Assembly (NCBI GenBank): GCA_030704615.1
Contig: CM060733.1
Span: 64,356,001 to 64,420,000 of the forward strand
Direction: 5' to 3'
DNA: 64,000 bases
From: Takakia lepidozioides
Taxonomy: Eukaryota > Streptophyta > Takakiopsida > Takakiales > Takakiaceae
This document shows positions 1 through 9,046 of the stretch, piece by piece. The position numbers and the translations under genes are program-made. Numbering within the stretch: position 1 is the first letter of the stretch; every line of letters begins with the position of its first letter. Below the pieces are notes generated by a model that was not told the DNA's origin, did no database searches, and was given only the letters and a program-made list of their open reading frames with translations.

Positions 1-2
1 GG

Positions 3-330
3 GAAGACACGGCCGTGGTGGTTGGTGACGACGTAGCTTTAGCAAATCATCGGACACAGGGAGAATTGGACAAAAATGTTGAGATACAGCGCATGATCCA
101 AGAGACCTTTCAGATCATAGACACATCTGAAACTGGAAATGGGGCAGAAGTGGAATTAGATGACCTAGATGTTCCCGGTGACACGAACATCCCACCAGAA
201 GCCCATGACCCGGTTGCGGGTGGGGACTCTCACACTGATGATCCCATCTCATTGGAAGAGGCATGTCTACCTTTATATGAAGGTTGTAAATCCTCTAAGC
301 TTGCATCCACCATGCTTCTAATGAATCTAT
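3..330 (+). pseudogene. N-terminal part of outer CACTA TNP2-type transposase, interrupted
   Basis: The frame is open from the window edge and acidic, then reaches a segment with LPLYEGCKSSKLASTMLLMN just before the break. That segment is typical of the N-terminal region of plant TNP2 (En/Spm, CACTA) transposases. The frame is cut at 330 by the inverted end of another transposon. The continuation begins at 10,233, where the next codons (start CATHGVTNGF) stay in the same phase if one TAT copy is removed. TNP2 binds and cuts CACTA ends. The ORF runs on to 536, but residues after 330 come from the inserted element. The true start lies left of the window. Family call confident from the motif; function lost. 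Confidence 0.8.
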
Positions 331-349
331 CACTAGAAGCATTCGTGTC
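331..349 (+). repeat. Left terminal inverted repeat of inner CACTA element
   Basis: 19 bp beginning CACTA, preceded by the target duplication TAT at 328-330. It is the exact reverse complement of 10,211-10,229. Matching stops at the twentieth base. Confidence 0.95.
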
Positions 350-944
350 TTTTCCGATTCGACTGCATGTCCGCGACCACTCCGGGAACCACTTGGTAGT
401 AAACGAGACTACTGGAGAGTCGAAACAGACAATGTGGGCCCACGGGGGCATTTCAGACGGCGGACAGAAGTGGGGTCAACGACTCCGGAGTCGTAGCAGA
501 ATTCCGGGCTATTTTACGAATTGCGTAAATACATAAAATTTGAAAAAGCCAAAATTACAAGTGTTTGTAATTACTGCACATGCGACTACAAATTTTCTTT
601 CCTAATTCGATTAATGGAATAAAGATATTTATTCATTAAAGTGAATATGTAGTCGACTCAACGACTCCATGAACCACTGCGCATTCATTGCACCCATGAC
701 TCGGCAGCACATTTGCTGACGTGGCTTTCAAAAAAAGAGGTAAACAAAATGTGGCCTTGGGGGAATAGATATTTTAATACGTGCTACCTCCACCTGGCAG
801 AGACAAGGATGCAAGTGCTGCGTCGGACATGGCGGGACGTGGGAATGGAAATCCTGACACGGCAAAGCCTTCGTATACTGTGAGCGCGCGTAGTGGCTTC
901 TCAGAACGGTATGACATCGGGGTCTTGGTCATTCATCATTTACA

Positions 945-1375
945 GAATGTGCTGGATGGAGGCACGATGGAGCGCGCATACGGGCATGCCCTTCTGGCAT
1001 CAATTCCCAAGTATCCACGCAAGGTGAGGCTGCTGAATTGGGTTTTTGCCCGTCTAGTTTTCTGACAGCATGCTCGAAAGGTTCATAGTGCCATTGAGTG
1101 GCATCGCAATAATTTGATGTGTAGCTGCTTTTCCATTTCACAAGTTATGCAGAAGGCGTCACAGAAGAAGATCGCAAAGACGTCAAGGCTGAAGAATATG
1201 CCCTTTGGTTGTGAACTACAATCATATCATGCCAAACCCCATTTTGCCCACGCAGATGAGGGAGACATTATGCATTTGCGAGTGGGACTTAATTCCTCTA
1301 AACCCAGCTTGAAGGCAGTTGTGACACCAGAGAAACTGGAAACTACCTCCAAGAAAGTTGAAACTCGCAAGATAG
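945..1375 (+). pseudogene. Captured 60S ribosomal protein L27 gene fragment, copy 1
   Basis: Two blocks match eukaryotic ribosomal protein L27 (eL27). The first (about 948-1,031) encodes DGGTMERAYGHALLA and KYPRKV. The second (about 1,145-1,375) encodes KASQKKIAKTSRLK and then VVTPEKLETTSKKVE. Between them lies a GT...AG interval of about 113 bp (AAG/GTGAGG to TTATGCAG), so genomic DNA with an intron was captured rather than a spliced copy. The N-terminus and C-terminus of L27 are missing, and the stretch around the conserved NYNHIMP motif is out of frame here, so no ribosomal protein can be made. It lies wholly inside the CACTA element. Confidence rests on several collinear motifs. Confidence 0.8.
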
Positions 1376-1580
1376 TCATGTATTCGTCTCATTATCTCCA
1401 ACTGGGATTCCGAGTTATCATCCGACCCTTTACATGTGTGCTGGAATGGAGTATAATTCTGGTTTAGGCAGTTATTGCCACCAGACGTTCGCTTCTCCAA
1501 TTTTTACATTTAAGGATGTGTCTGTGTTTATGGCACTCTTTCTCCCAAGGAGGCCTGAGTACCCCCCTGTACTTGCAAGA

Positions 1581-1815
1581 ATTTGATGTGTAGCTGCTTT
1601 TCCCTTTCATAAATTATGAAGAAGCAGTCACAGAAGAAGATCGCAAAGAGGTCAAGGCTGAAAGCGTTCATTAAGGTTGTGAACTACAATCATATCATGC
1701 CAAACCAGCGGCGGCAGATGGTGTCATGAGACATTCTGCGATTTGCGCATAGGTGGACTTAATTTTGATGTTGACTTGAAGGCAGTTGTGACACCAGTGA
1801 AACTGGAAACTACAG
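1581..1815 (+). pseudogene. Captured ribosomal protein L27 fragment, copy 2 (tandem duplicate)
   Basis: Duplicate of 1,112-1,345 about 470 bp downstream, beginning inside the same intron. It encodes KQSQKKIAKRSRLKAFIKVV, then NYNHIMP, and further on FDVDLKAVVTP. The L27 frame through NYNHIMP is kept better than in copy 1, but a stretch at about 1,708-1,765 breaks the frame before the FDVDLK block. The two copies differ at several bases, so the duplication is not very recent. No start or end of the gene is present. Confidence 0.78.
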
Positions 1816-2640
1816 GTTAGATGATGGCGTGCTGCATCGCGATATAAACCTGCATTTGACATTCCGGCTTAGGATTCATGCAATTTGGTGCTAGTCAGGC
1901 CTGCACAGTTCCAGAGCACAAGTTGGAGCCCATCCGAGGGATGGGGACCTCGTAAGTGCTTCTTCATTTTGTACTCACCTTGTTTTTGCATCGCACTTGT
2001 GCTACAAGGGGCAAAGCCATTCATTTGGCTGGAGGTTCAATTCCTCTACAAGTGAGTTATTCCCATGTCACTACAACCAGTTAGATGTGTTTGTGGTGGT
2101 TGCTAGATTTGCGGCTCTGGGGTGTCTTGCCAAGTGCTTGCAGGGATCAACGTTAATGTGGACGTGGCAGTACATGTAGCAAAAAAACTCATTCGCTGGT
2201 GAAGAAGACCATGTTGCAACATATGTCATGCTATTGCTTCGAGAGTGCTGCTGTTGGGCAGGTGGGAGAATGCAACAATGGTGAGAAGGAAAGCAAGGGA
2301 AGCACAAAAAGGTGTCGTTCGGTCCTGCTCCTTTGGAGACACCCCCCCATTCCACTGGTCTTTGTTCTTGTAAAGCATGCAGCTGGGCCAGAAAATGCAT
2401 GCACACATTCACGTCTACTTCTTGTACATGAAGACGATCCTCTCCTCACATGTCAGAAACAATATTGGCAGAACAAAAAAAGGTTTGTTCACAAGACATT
2501 ACGGACCACATACCGGGACATTATCGATACTATTAACTGTCTCGCCCTTGCGCGCTTGCAGGATTGTACAAAATGGGTTCTAAGGACAGTAAGAGTCCTT
2601 AGCATAGCTCTCGTCTACGAGCTGCTGGCTTAATGGACAC
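1816..2640. other. No recognised gene; flank of the inner TNP2 gene
   Basis: A forward frame of 144 codons (2,199-2,633) overlaps reverse frames of similar size, and none resembles a known protein. The stretch directly follows the stop of the reverse-strand TNP2 gene, so it probably includes its 3' untranslated region. Confidence 0.4.
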
Positions 2641-2646
2641 TGAGAT

Positions 2647-3840
2647 TCAGCTGGGCTCACTATCTATATCCAAATAATCTTCCCCTTCACTACCCACATC
2701 TGCAATTTGCCTTGCGGTAATTACCAACCCTGGAATGTCTTCCTCATTAAAGGTAACTGCTCCTTCCAAAGAGACTGGTTCGGCCGTATCTGGTAGATTT
2801 CGTGGTTCCCTCAGACCCTCGTGGTCAGCATTCTCCCCTAGGTCCAGATCATGGACGTCGGCCACGACTCGTTTGGCCGGGGGGTCCTTGTGAAGAACCA
2901 CCTTCCATCCCGGCGCATGGGTGTCATCTGAAAATAAAACTTGCTCAACTTGCGATGGGAAGATGAATGGCTCTTCATCTTGTGGTAGCATTTTTCTGAA
3001 ATCAGCACGGAGGAACCCGTACTCATCCCGTTTCATGGTGGCATTCTCTCCTACCATATTGGCTTTTACCCAAGAACAACGGAATAGAATTGGCTTCACA
3101 AGACCATAGTCTAGTTTAAGGATCTCTTTGATCACTCCTACATATTGCACATGGCATGAAATTGGATTATGATCTCGTGCACAGCTCCTACTCTCTTGTT
3201 CAAAAAATGATGCCACTCCGCTGTCATAAGTCACCAGGAGGCTGGTGTTGGCATCGTCCACTCTATAGTGATTGCCATATGCTTTCATTGACCGGTACGA
3301 AGTGGCAATCAGCCCTGGGGGGAATGACAGACTCACCATGCCCTCATCTGGGTCCTCGTTCTCTGATGCGTACACTGCAATTGCAGATCTGACCCACACT
3401 GTAAAGGGCTGCAGCTCCTCCATTGTTTTGGGGTACTCCACCGGGGATCTGCGCCTACAACCGCCCCTCCGCCATGCTTTTGCAAATGCACTCCGTTCCG
3501 TTTTCAGGCGGACCTTCTCCGCTGCGTACTTTCTGGCAGAAACCAAATAGAAGCTGCGACTCAGTCCCCCTGACCAACACCGTGCTGTACATGCATGCCA
3601 CATGCAGAGTGTGTGTCCTTTCAAGCACACTGTAGTGATGCAGCCTACTTCATAATCACTTGCAAGCAACAACCAAGATCTACGAAACACCCTCTGTAGT
3701 CGTCTGAAGCACCTTGTTAGTACACGATCCCACTCCCATAGTGGCCGAAATGACTTGTGACAATATATATGTAATTCCAGCATACAAAGACCATTAAGAA
3801 TAGCACAGGAGGGATGTAAGTTGGCACCCACTATCTCCAT
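2647..3840 (-). CDS. Inner CACTA TNP2 transposase, C-terminal (DUF4216-like) part
   Basis: The reverse-strand frame carries the pattern of the DUF4216 region that follows the transposase core in plant TNP2 proteins: YVGVIKEILKLDYG, then LFRCSWVKANMV, DEYGFLRADFRKML, DEEPFIFPSQVEQVLF and GWKVVLHKDP. An acidic tail precedes the stop. It lies directly downstream of the DUF4218-like exon (3,831-4,775), with which it overlaps by 10 bp in another frame, so an intron or frameshift must join them. The first codons of the open frame are probably not coding. The role in transposition is inferred from the family. Confidence 0.8.
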   Translation of the reverse strand: MEIVGANLHPSCAILNGLCMLELHIYCHKSFRPLWEWDRVLTRCFRRLQRVFRRSWLLLASDYEVGCITTVCLKGHTLCMWHACTARCWSGGLSRSFYLVSARKYAAEKVRLKTERSAFAKAWRRGGCRRRSPVEYPKTMEELQPFTVWVRSAIAVYASENEDPDEGMVSLSFPPGLIATSYRSMKAYGNHYRVDDANTSLLVTYDSGVASFFEQESRSCARDHNPISCHVQYVGVIKEILKLDYGLVKPILFRCSWVKANMVGENATMKRDEYGFLRADFRKMLPQDEEPFIFPSQVEQVLFSDDTHAPGWKVVLHKDPPAKRVVADVHDLDLGENADHEGLREPRNLPDTAEPVSLEGAVTFNEEDIPGLVITARQIADVGSEGEDYLDIDSEPS

Positions 3841-4775
3841 GGTGTCATGGTTGTTGTGTTGTTCAGCACATAATCATGTGCCACATCCCGAAGGTGCGGG
3901 CTCATGGCACGCTTTGTTCCACCACCTTCTAGGACCTCGCCTACAACTCCTTCTTCCTCGTTCTCGTCCCACACCCATCGTTGTACTGCATCAAATGAAG
4001 ACATATACTCTGTCATGAAGCCCAGGGCTTCGTCGCGGATGTAGCCCTCCGCCATACTCCCCTCTGGCCGTGCCATGTTGCGTACATACCCCTTCAGATC
4101 CTTCATGTACCTCTCCATGGGGTACATCCACCGTCTGGCTACGGGCCCACACACATGCAACTCCTCTACAAGATGCACTAGCAAGTGTGTCATGACGTCA
4201 AAGAATGATGGAGGGAATTCTTTCTCCAGCAAACATAGGGTCATAGCCACATCCTCATGCAACGATGTAATGTCCCTCGGATCCCACACCTTCGCACAAA
4301 TCTTCCTAAACACTCGACTTACACGCATTATGGCTGTTCGAGGACCTGGCGCCATCGTACCCCGAATGCACACTGGCAAAATCTGTTGCATCATCACGTG
4401 TAGATCATGTGACTTCATCCCCGACCATTTCTTGTTTATGGCATGTTTTTGGAAAGCACCCGAGAATCCGGTTGGCACTTTCATGGCTCCCAATGTCTTC
4501 AAAAAATCCTCTTGCTCTGATTTGGTCAGGACGTATGATGCTGCTGGCATGAGCACTTTGCCTGGTCTATTTGGATCAGGCCTTAGCCACAGATGTGACC
4601 GTATCCCTTCAATCTCCATGTCATTTCGTACGTTTATCGTATCCTTCTCCCCAAAAATAGTCTTCAGAATGTTCTCGCAGAAGTTCTTCTCACAATGCAT
4701 GGGGTCCAGGAGGTACCGCTGCAAGAGGTTCTGAAATGCCAAATGTCCTCCCATGAGACCAAGTTCTATGGGCAA
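3831..4775 (-). CDS. Inner CACTA TNP2 transposase, DUF4218-like part
   Basis: Contains the plant TNP2 signature LLDPMHCEKNFCENILKTIF, then FPPSFFDVMTHLLVHLVEEL, RWMYPMERYMKDLKGYVRN and PEGSMAEGYI, in the order seen in En/Spm transposases. The frame ends just after a VLNNT motif. The outer transposase copy at 11,807-12,616 has the same motifs and also stops just after VLNNT. The exon is intact over about 310 codons. The upstream exon is 4,897-5,121. The catalytic Transposase_21 portion expected further upstream is absent. Confidence 0.88.
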   Translation of the reverse strand: MPIELGLMGGHLAFQNLLQRYLLDPMHCEKNFCENILKTIFGEKDTINVRNDMEIEGIRSHLWLRPDPNRPGKVLMPAASYVLTKSEQEDFLKTLGAMKVPTGFSGAFQKHAINKKWSGMKSHDLHVMMQQILPVCIRGTMAPGPRTAIMRVSRVFRKICAKVWDPRDITSLHEDVAMTLCLLEKEFPPSFFDVMTHLLVHLVEELHVCGPVARRWMYPMERYMKDLKGYVRNMARPEGSMAEGYIRDEALGFMTEYMSSFDAVQRWVWDENEEEGVVGEVLEGGGTKRAMSPHLRDVAHDYVLNNTTTMTPWR

Positions 4776-4896
4776 AAAAAGTAGAATATGTGGCAGAAGT
4801 TGTCCATGTTACTACATTCTGCTTTCAACAACTCCACGATCCTCTCCACAATGAGGTGTACGACTTCAACATCTACTGCATAGTAGTTACACTGAC

Positions 4897-5121
4897 TTAG
4901 GAGTTGGTGGAAGGACTCCTGACAGTAAAGGTAATTCCAGGAAGCACAATGTGAAAGAAAGTGAGTGAATGGGGGGGGGGGGGGGGGGATTCATGCACCT
5001 TCCAGTATGGCAAATCCCAAAGGATTGTCCGGCGCTTCACCCCGTGCTCCATGGCTGGATCCGCACTACTTCCGTCTCTCCCTCCAATCTCCATGAATGC
5101 CTCCCTGAACATGGTTTTCAA
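4897..5121 (-). CDS. Inner CACTA TNP2 transposase, upstream exon remnant
   Basis: Encodes HGVKRRTILWDLPYWK, matching the TNP2 HGIKG...DLPYW motif. It is followed by a GT donor right after the lysine codon. The outer copy has the same motif and the same donor position (11,341-11,365), so the intron is conserved in the family. After the donor the frame runs into an 18-bp G run. Further 5' sequence of the gene is replaced by LINE-like debris. Confidence 0.7.
   Translation of the reverse strand: MKTMFREAFMEIGGRDGSSADPAMEHGVKRRTILWDLPYWKVHESPPPPPHSLTFFHIVLPGITFTVRSPSTNS
4971..4988 (+). repeat. Poly-G run of 18 bases
   Basis: Homopolymer within the conserved TNP2 intron of the inner CACTA element. 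Its length is likely to vary and to be error-prone in sequencing. Confidence 0.95.
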
Positions 5122-5124
5122 TTT

Positions 5125-5425
5125 GTGTCATGGGGGAGGACATCATGGAAAAACCTTCAGGTCTACCACTGTGTGCAGAGGGACTAGTTTTTAGGTCAAG
5201 GAAATGTTGCTTTGTCACGTCATTGCACCTGCGTTGGAGTACGCATTTGCTATATGCGTTGGTAACTCCAACGAGGCTAGGTCTGCAATATCCTTTCAAT
5301 TGAATTGTGTCTGCACCTGTGTTTACCAACATTGAGAGTCTTTAGGCCTTTTGGGGCTCCGTTGCTGGGCTCTGCCATACAGCCATTTGCTGATTGTGTG
5401 AATAGATGTCCACTGGATATGTGCA
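5125..5425 (+). mobile_element. Scrambled LINE fragments inside CACTA element
   Basis: Short blocks resemble the LINE copies at 40,710-41,930 and 48,999-50,057. Block 5,128-5,170 resembles about 49,533-49,575. Block 5,229-5,285 resembles 49,077-49,133 (GGAGTACG...GCTATATG...AACTCCAAC). Block 5,315-5,350 resembles 49,776-49,810 (GTTTACCAAC). Block about 5,413-5,440 resembles the GGATATCTGGAAAACCCGGAT stretch. The block order differs from the LINE, so the segment was rearranged. By-eye similarity only. Confidence 0.55.
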
Positions 5426-6134
5426 AAACCCGGATGGATGTTCTGTTTCCTGGTAAGTTTCATGTGGTACTGATGTGAACCCGCCCACATTCTGTTTCTT
5501 CACCAATGAATGGGCTTACATGTTATGAGGACATTCTGTCCCTCTCCTTTTCAGTTTTTGGCACTTGCGCTGCAGGGGAGTGGGTTTGAGGTCAGCCAAT
5601 CCATAGTTGTGGTTGTGGGATGGTTTGTGCTCTGGTGACGTTGTGTTCAGTAGGACTACAGCTGATGCACCTTGTGTGTGGGATGTCTTTGCCAACCAAC
5701 ACCAACCTTGGCACCCACCCCCTGCCGGATGGTCTCCACAACAGAGTGCACCATGGGGAGCCCCCCCTGCTTCGGGGTCGTGGCGTTGACTTCCTGATGT
5801 TGCCACGTCACAATGGGGGCCTCCCACATCTCCATACGGCCCTCCCCCCTCCGACACACATCAGTCACCCCCCACAAATGACGGCGCTGCTCCAGAGCAT
5901 GGGGGCAGGAAACGGACATCAGAGCTGAGGAAGGAACGACGTCATGCCATGAAACAATGGGAAGGAGATGGAGAGGGAAGGGTGGCTGCAGGGCTAAAGC
6001 GCCACAAGGTGGAGGTGCATGGAAATGGAGTCATCAATGCTGGCTGCGAAGGTAAGGAACACTGGCAGCGTGATTTGCGTGGCCTGGCATTGCGTTACCT
6101 TGACTCAAGCGTACAAGACATTGACCAGCAGTCC

Positions 6135-6445
6135 CAGAGTGCCATGTCAACAGTAATAGAGGGCATAAATGGAATGTACGAGTACACACCTATGCCAATC
6201 GTGATTTTATAGTGAAGCAATGTGGGAAGATAATGAAAGGAGAAAGAGCAAAACTGAAAGATAAATGGGCGAAGACTGGTGTGAGGCCAATGAACACTGA
6301 ACCCGCCTATTGGGATAAGCTTGTTGCCTACTGGGAGTCCCCTCGTGGACTTGCAAAGGCTGAAGGGATGAAGCAAGCACGTGCTTGTGTTACGAACCCC
6401 TCGCGTTGGGGCCGGGCAGGAGTTGCAGGCCAAGTAGCCCGTTTG
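6135..6445 (+). CDS. TNPA-like (Transposase_24-type) core exon
   Basis: The forward frame reads YANRDFIVKQCGKIMKGERA, LKDKW, then WDKLVAYWESPRGLAKAEGM and NPSRWGRAGVAGQVARL. This fits the plant Ptta/En/Spm transposase family (LK..W, W..L..YW, then N...R pattern), the accessory DNA-binding CACTA protein. The open frame starts after a stop at about 6,120. A CAG just before 6,135 could be the acceptor. Upstream frames (5,949-6,212) may be an additional exon. It runs opposite to the TNP2 remnant of the same element, which is unusual for En/Spm. Moderately sure. Confidence 0.6.
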
Positions 6446-6926
6446 GTAATCTCCCTCACCCCCTTCTCATTGCTCTTACGTTGTGGCATGTTCTGATGGA
6501 AGAGACACCCACGAGTGGGTTTTATTGCTTGTGCAGAATTAGTTGTTATGTGATATGCAGGGCAGTGCTTTGTCCATATGCTCCTGGCATTTTGTACTGA
6601 CAGTGTGTGGATGGGCAAATACAGAAAAGACGCAAAGCGCGGAGCCCGTCACTGTCCGAGCTCGGGGCGGAGTGCAAGAACGCTGCGACTGGCACCCCAT
6701 CAGAGTCTGTTTTGAGCCAGGTATGTTTTGAAGTCCGGTTTCCATTCATGAATCTGTTGTTGTACTAAGATTTGGTGGGTATGTGGGGCCCCCACGCATG
6801 GTACACGAGGGGTGTTATGCCAAACCTAGCCATCTCCGAATGCCTGAAATCCTGCACATTCGGCCTCTTCTTTTGGTTTTTAACAGTACGGGTGGGTGTT
6901 TGTATGCGTAGGGAGCGGGGAACTCA
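6446..6926 (+). other. Probable introns between TNPA-like core and FCP1-like exon
   Basis: Frames are short and overlap on both strands. Nothing recognisable is encoded. The stretch separates the TNPA-like core from the next open exon on the same strand. Confidence 0.4.
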
Positions 6927-8081
6927 ATGGCAGCCCGCATCGGGGCCCTGGAGAGGCTTGCGGCTCTCTCTGCGGAGCGGGAGAGGGGAATGGAAGCACC
7001 ACTGAAGAAGATAGTGGAACTCATGATGGAGCAAAAAAGGGGTGTGACGGGTGGCATTATGGAAGACCCCCCTGCTGCGACCATTGTACCTGACAAGGAG
7101 GAAGTAATTGTAGTGGGTAGGGATGTGACAGAGGTCCGGGCTGTTGTTGATGATATTCACAGTGGGGGGCAGGGTCCACTCGTTGAAGAGGGAGAGGTCC
7201 AGCAAGTTGGTGGGGATGACATGGACGATGGGGGGGTCATTGCTCATGATGGGGGAAAAGGGGAAGCTGTAGGGGGAGAGGGTGGTAGTTTGCCTGGTCC
7301 AGGCTGCAGGGGGACCGAAACTTTGCCCTCCGGGGTGATTGTTGTCTCCCAACCTAGTGAGGTGAGACCCCGTGACACCCCTTCAAAAGCTCCTTTCATA
7401 GAAAAGTTGAAACTAATTGTTCTAGACCTGAACGGGATCCTGTGTCACTCTATTCCTAACTTTCAGCCCAACCCGAGGCGTCATTGGCCATGGGTGTTGA
7501 CCACCAACAAGTATGTTTTCCCAAGGCCCCAGGTCTGCGAGTTTTTAAACCTTCTCTTCCGGTATTTCTACGTTGGGATATGGTCATGTGCTTCCAAGGG
7601 GAATGTTGCAGACATCTTCAAAGTGGTCATGCAGGGGGTCAAGGGTTCTCCCCTCTTTGTGTGGTCACAAGAGGAGTGTGACCTCTTGACAGAGCCACAC
7701 CCCACAAAAGGGCCTGCCGTACAGAACTTACAGAAGAGACTGTCGAGGGTGTGGTCGGAATTTTCTGGATTTAACGAATCCAACACCCTCCTAGTGGATG
7801 ATTCACCACACAAGGGGAGGGGGAACTCCCCTTTGAACATGGTCCATCCATTGTTGTTTGATGTCACTGGCAATGTCAGTGAGGGGCCCGATTCAGACTA
7901 CCTTTTAGAAACAGTCTGGCCCTACTGCCAAGATTTGTTTTGCTCCAAGGATGTGCGTGTCTTCACAAGCACGCGGAAGCTGACCCCGACTGGCAGCTTG
8001 AATGTGAGAGAGGATGGGGTCGTTGGGGAAAGTACTTCTGCGCCCATGCAGGTGAAACTAACTTTACTGTTTGCAACATGA
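6927..8081 (+). CDS. FCP1/NLI-interacting-factor-like (HAD) phosphatase domain carried in CACTA element
   Basis: Residues 1-40 form a charged, probably coiled-coil segment (ALERLAALSAERERGMEAPL), followed by a Gly/Asp-rich linker to about 155. Residues about 160-340 match the FCP1 homology domain: LIVLDLNGILCHS (DxDx loop, with Asn in the second position as in several plant FCP1-like proteins), RPQVCEFLNLLFRYFYVGIW with SCASKGN, and NESNTLLVDDSPHKG. The family dephosphorylates proteins, classically the RNA polymerase II CTD. The start is the first ATG of the frame, but the exon may continue from the TNPA-like core upstream. Frames after 7,940 overlap on the same strand, so the 3' boundary is uncertain. 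Whether it is active cannot be told. Confidence 0.75.
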   Translation: MAARIGALERLAALSAERERGMEAPLKKIVELMMEQKRGVTGGIMEDPPAATIVPDKEEVIVVGRDVTEVRAVVDDIHSGGQGPLVEEGEVQQVGGDDMDDGGVIAHDGGKGEAVGGEGGSLPGPGCRGTETLPSGVIVVSQPSEVRPRDTPSKAPFIEKLKLIVLDLNGILCHSIPNFQPNPRRHWPWVLTTNKYVFPRPQVCEFLNLLFRYFYVGIWSCASKGNVADIFKVVMQGVKGSPLFVWSQEECDLLTEPHPTKGPAVQNLQKRLSRVWSEFSGFNESNTLLVDDSPHKGRGNSPLNMVHPLLFDVTGNVSEGPDSDYLLETVWPYCQDLFCSKDVRVFTSTRKLTPTGSLNVREDGVVGESTSAPMQVKLTLLFAT

Positions 8082-8632
8082 CATCGAAGCCAAAGTCCAT
8101 GTTTGTTTTGTTCCCCCCGGATGCCCTCTCACGCAAGGCTGGCACTATATGGTTTGCAGGGACCACATGTACAGGGAGTGGCAGTGGGGTCGAATGTGAA
8201 GAAGGTGGGTCCTGCGCCTACGACCATAGTGCTACGGCGGCAACATTCCGGATTCCCCCCCCCCGGCATGAGGAGGCAACGCCCAAGGTATGGTTGTTCC
8301 CAGCCCCTCTCCGCAAACTTACTTGGTTGGTTTCCTTTATGGATACACTTCCTGAAGCGTTGCAATGTGTATTCATTGCAGGTGAGCAAGAGGAGTGGGC
8401 TGTCCCCGGCACCATCATCGCAGCAGGTCGTGGTTCCCTAGGCATGCATTCATGGCTCCTTGCTTTGCCTGGCTGGTTTTTAGTAGGGGTTATTTTTGCC
8501 AGGAAGTTGTAGTGCTAGGGTCTGAGCAGGGTGTTTGTTAGCTTGCTCCGTGGAGGTGTGTTTATACCATTGCAACCACCAGAGTTCATGTTATTCTTAT
8601 CCGTCTGACTAAACCTCTTTTTGCTGCTGCAG

Positions 8633-9046
8633 TTGAAGACACGTGGGCAGCTTTCCTCAGTTGCCACCCTCAGCGACGAGCTTCGCTTCAAGGTACGTTG
8701 GTACACCGTGAATTGGCTGCTAATTCAGTATTGTGGCAACCAAGATCGTTTCCATGCCCAGCTGCGCTTGACTTTCACCCTATCATTGCTATGTTTGTTG
8801 CTGAGTGGACCCTGATGTTGGTGTCTGCAAATATCAGATCCTGTGTTTCTCCTGAACCCCCATGACAAGCGGTCAAAGACAGCCGCCGCCAAGGCGGAAG
8901 TGGTGGGAATAGCCGGGGTTGACAAGTTCCACTGCAAGGACATTCGATCCGGGTGGTACAAGGTGAAAGTCCACGAGATCATGCTTCCAAGTGTTACATT
9001 GCCTTGCCCAAATGTGGACGATGCCCCCCCCCCAAGACCACACTAG
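8633..9046 (+). CDS. C-terminal exons of the TNPA-like/FCP1-like gene
   Basis: Exon 8,633-8,692 is bounded by CTGCTGCAG and AAG/GTACGT. A second exon from about 8,837 follows AAATATCAG and joins in phase, giving a reading that passes through ASLQ into DPVFLLNPHDKRSKTAAAKA and later SGWYKVKVHEIMLP before a stop at about 9,046. A GxV...(W/Y)xxVxVxxV block after a TAAA stretch resembles the C-terminal region of plant Transposase_24 proteins. If so, the FCP1-like exon lies inside a TNPA-type gene. The splice model is inferred from consensus and phase. Confidence 0.5.
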
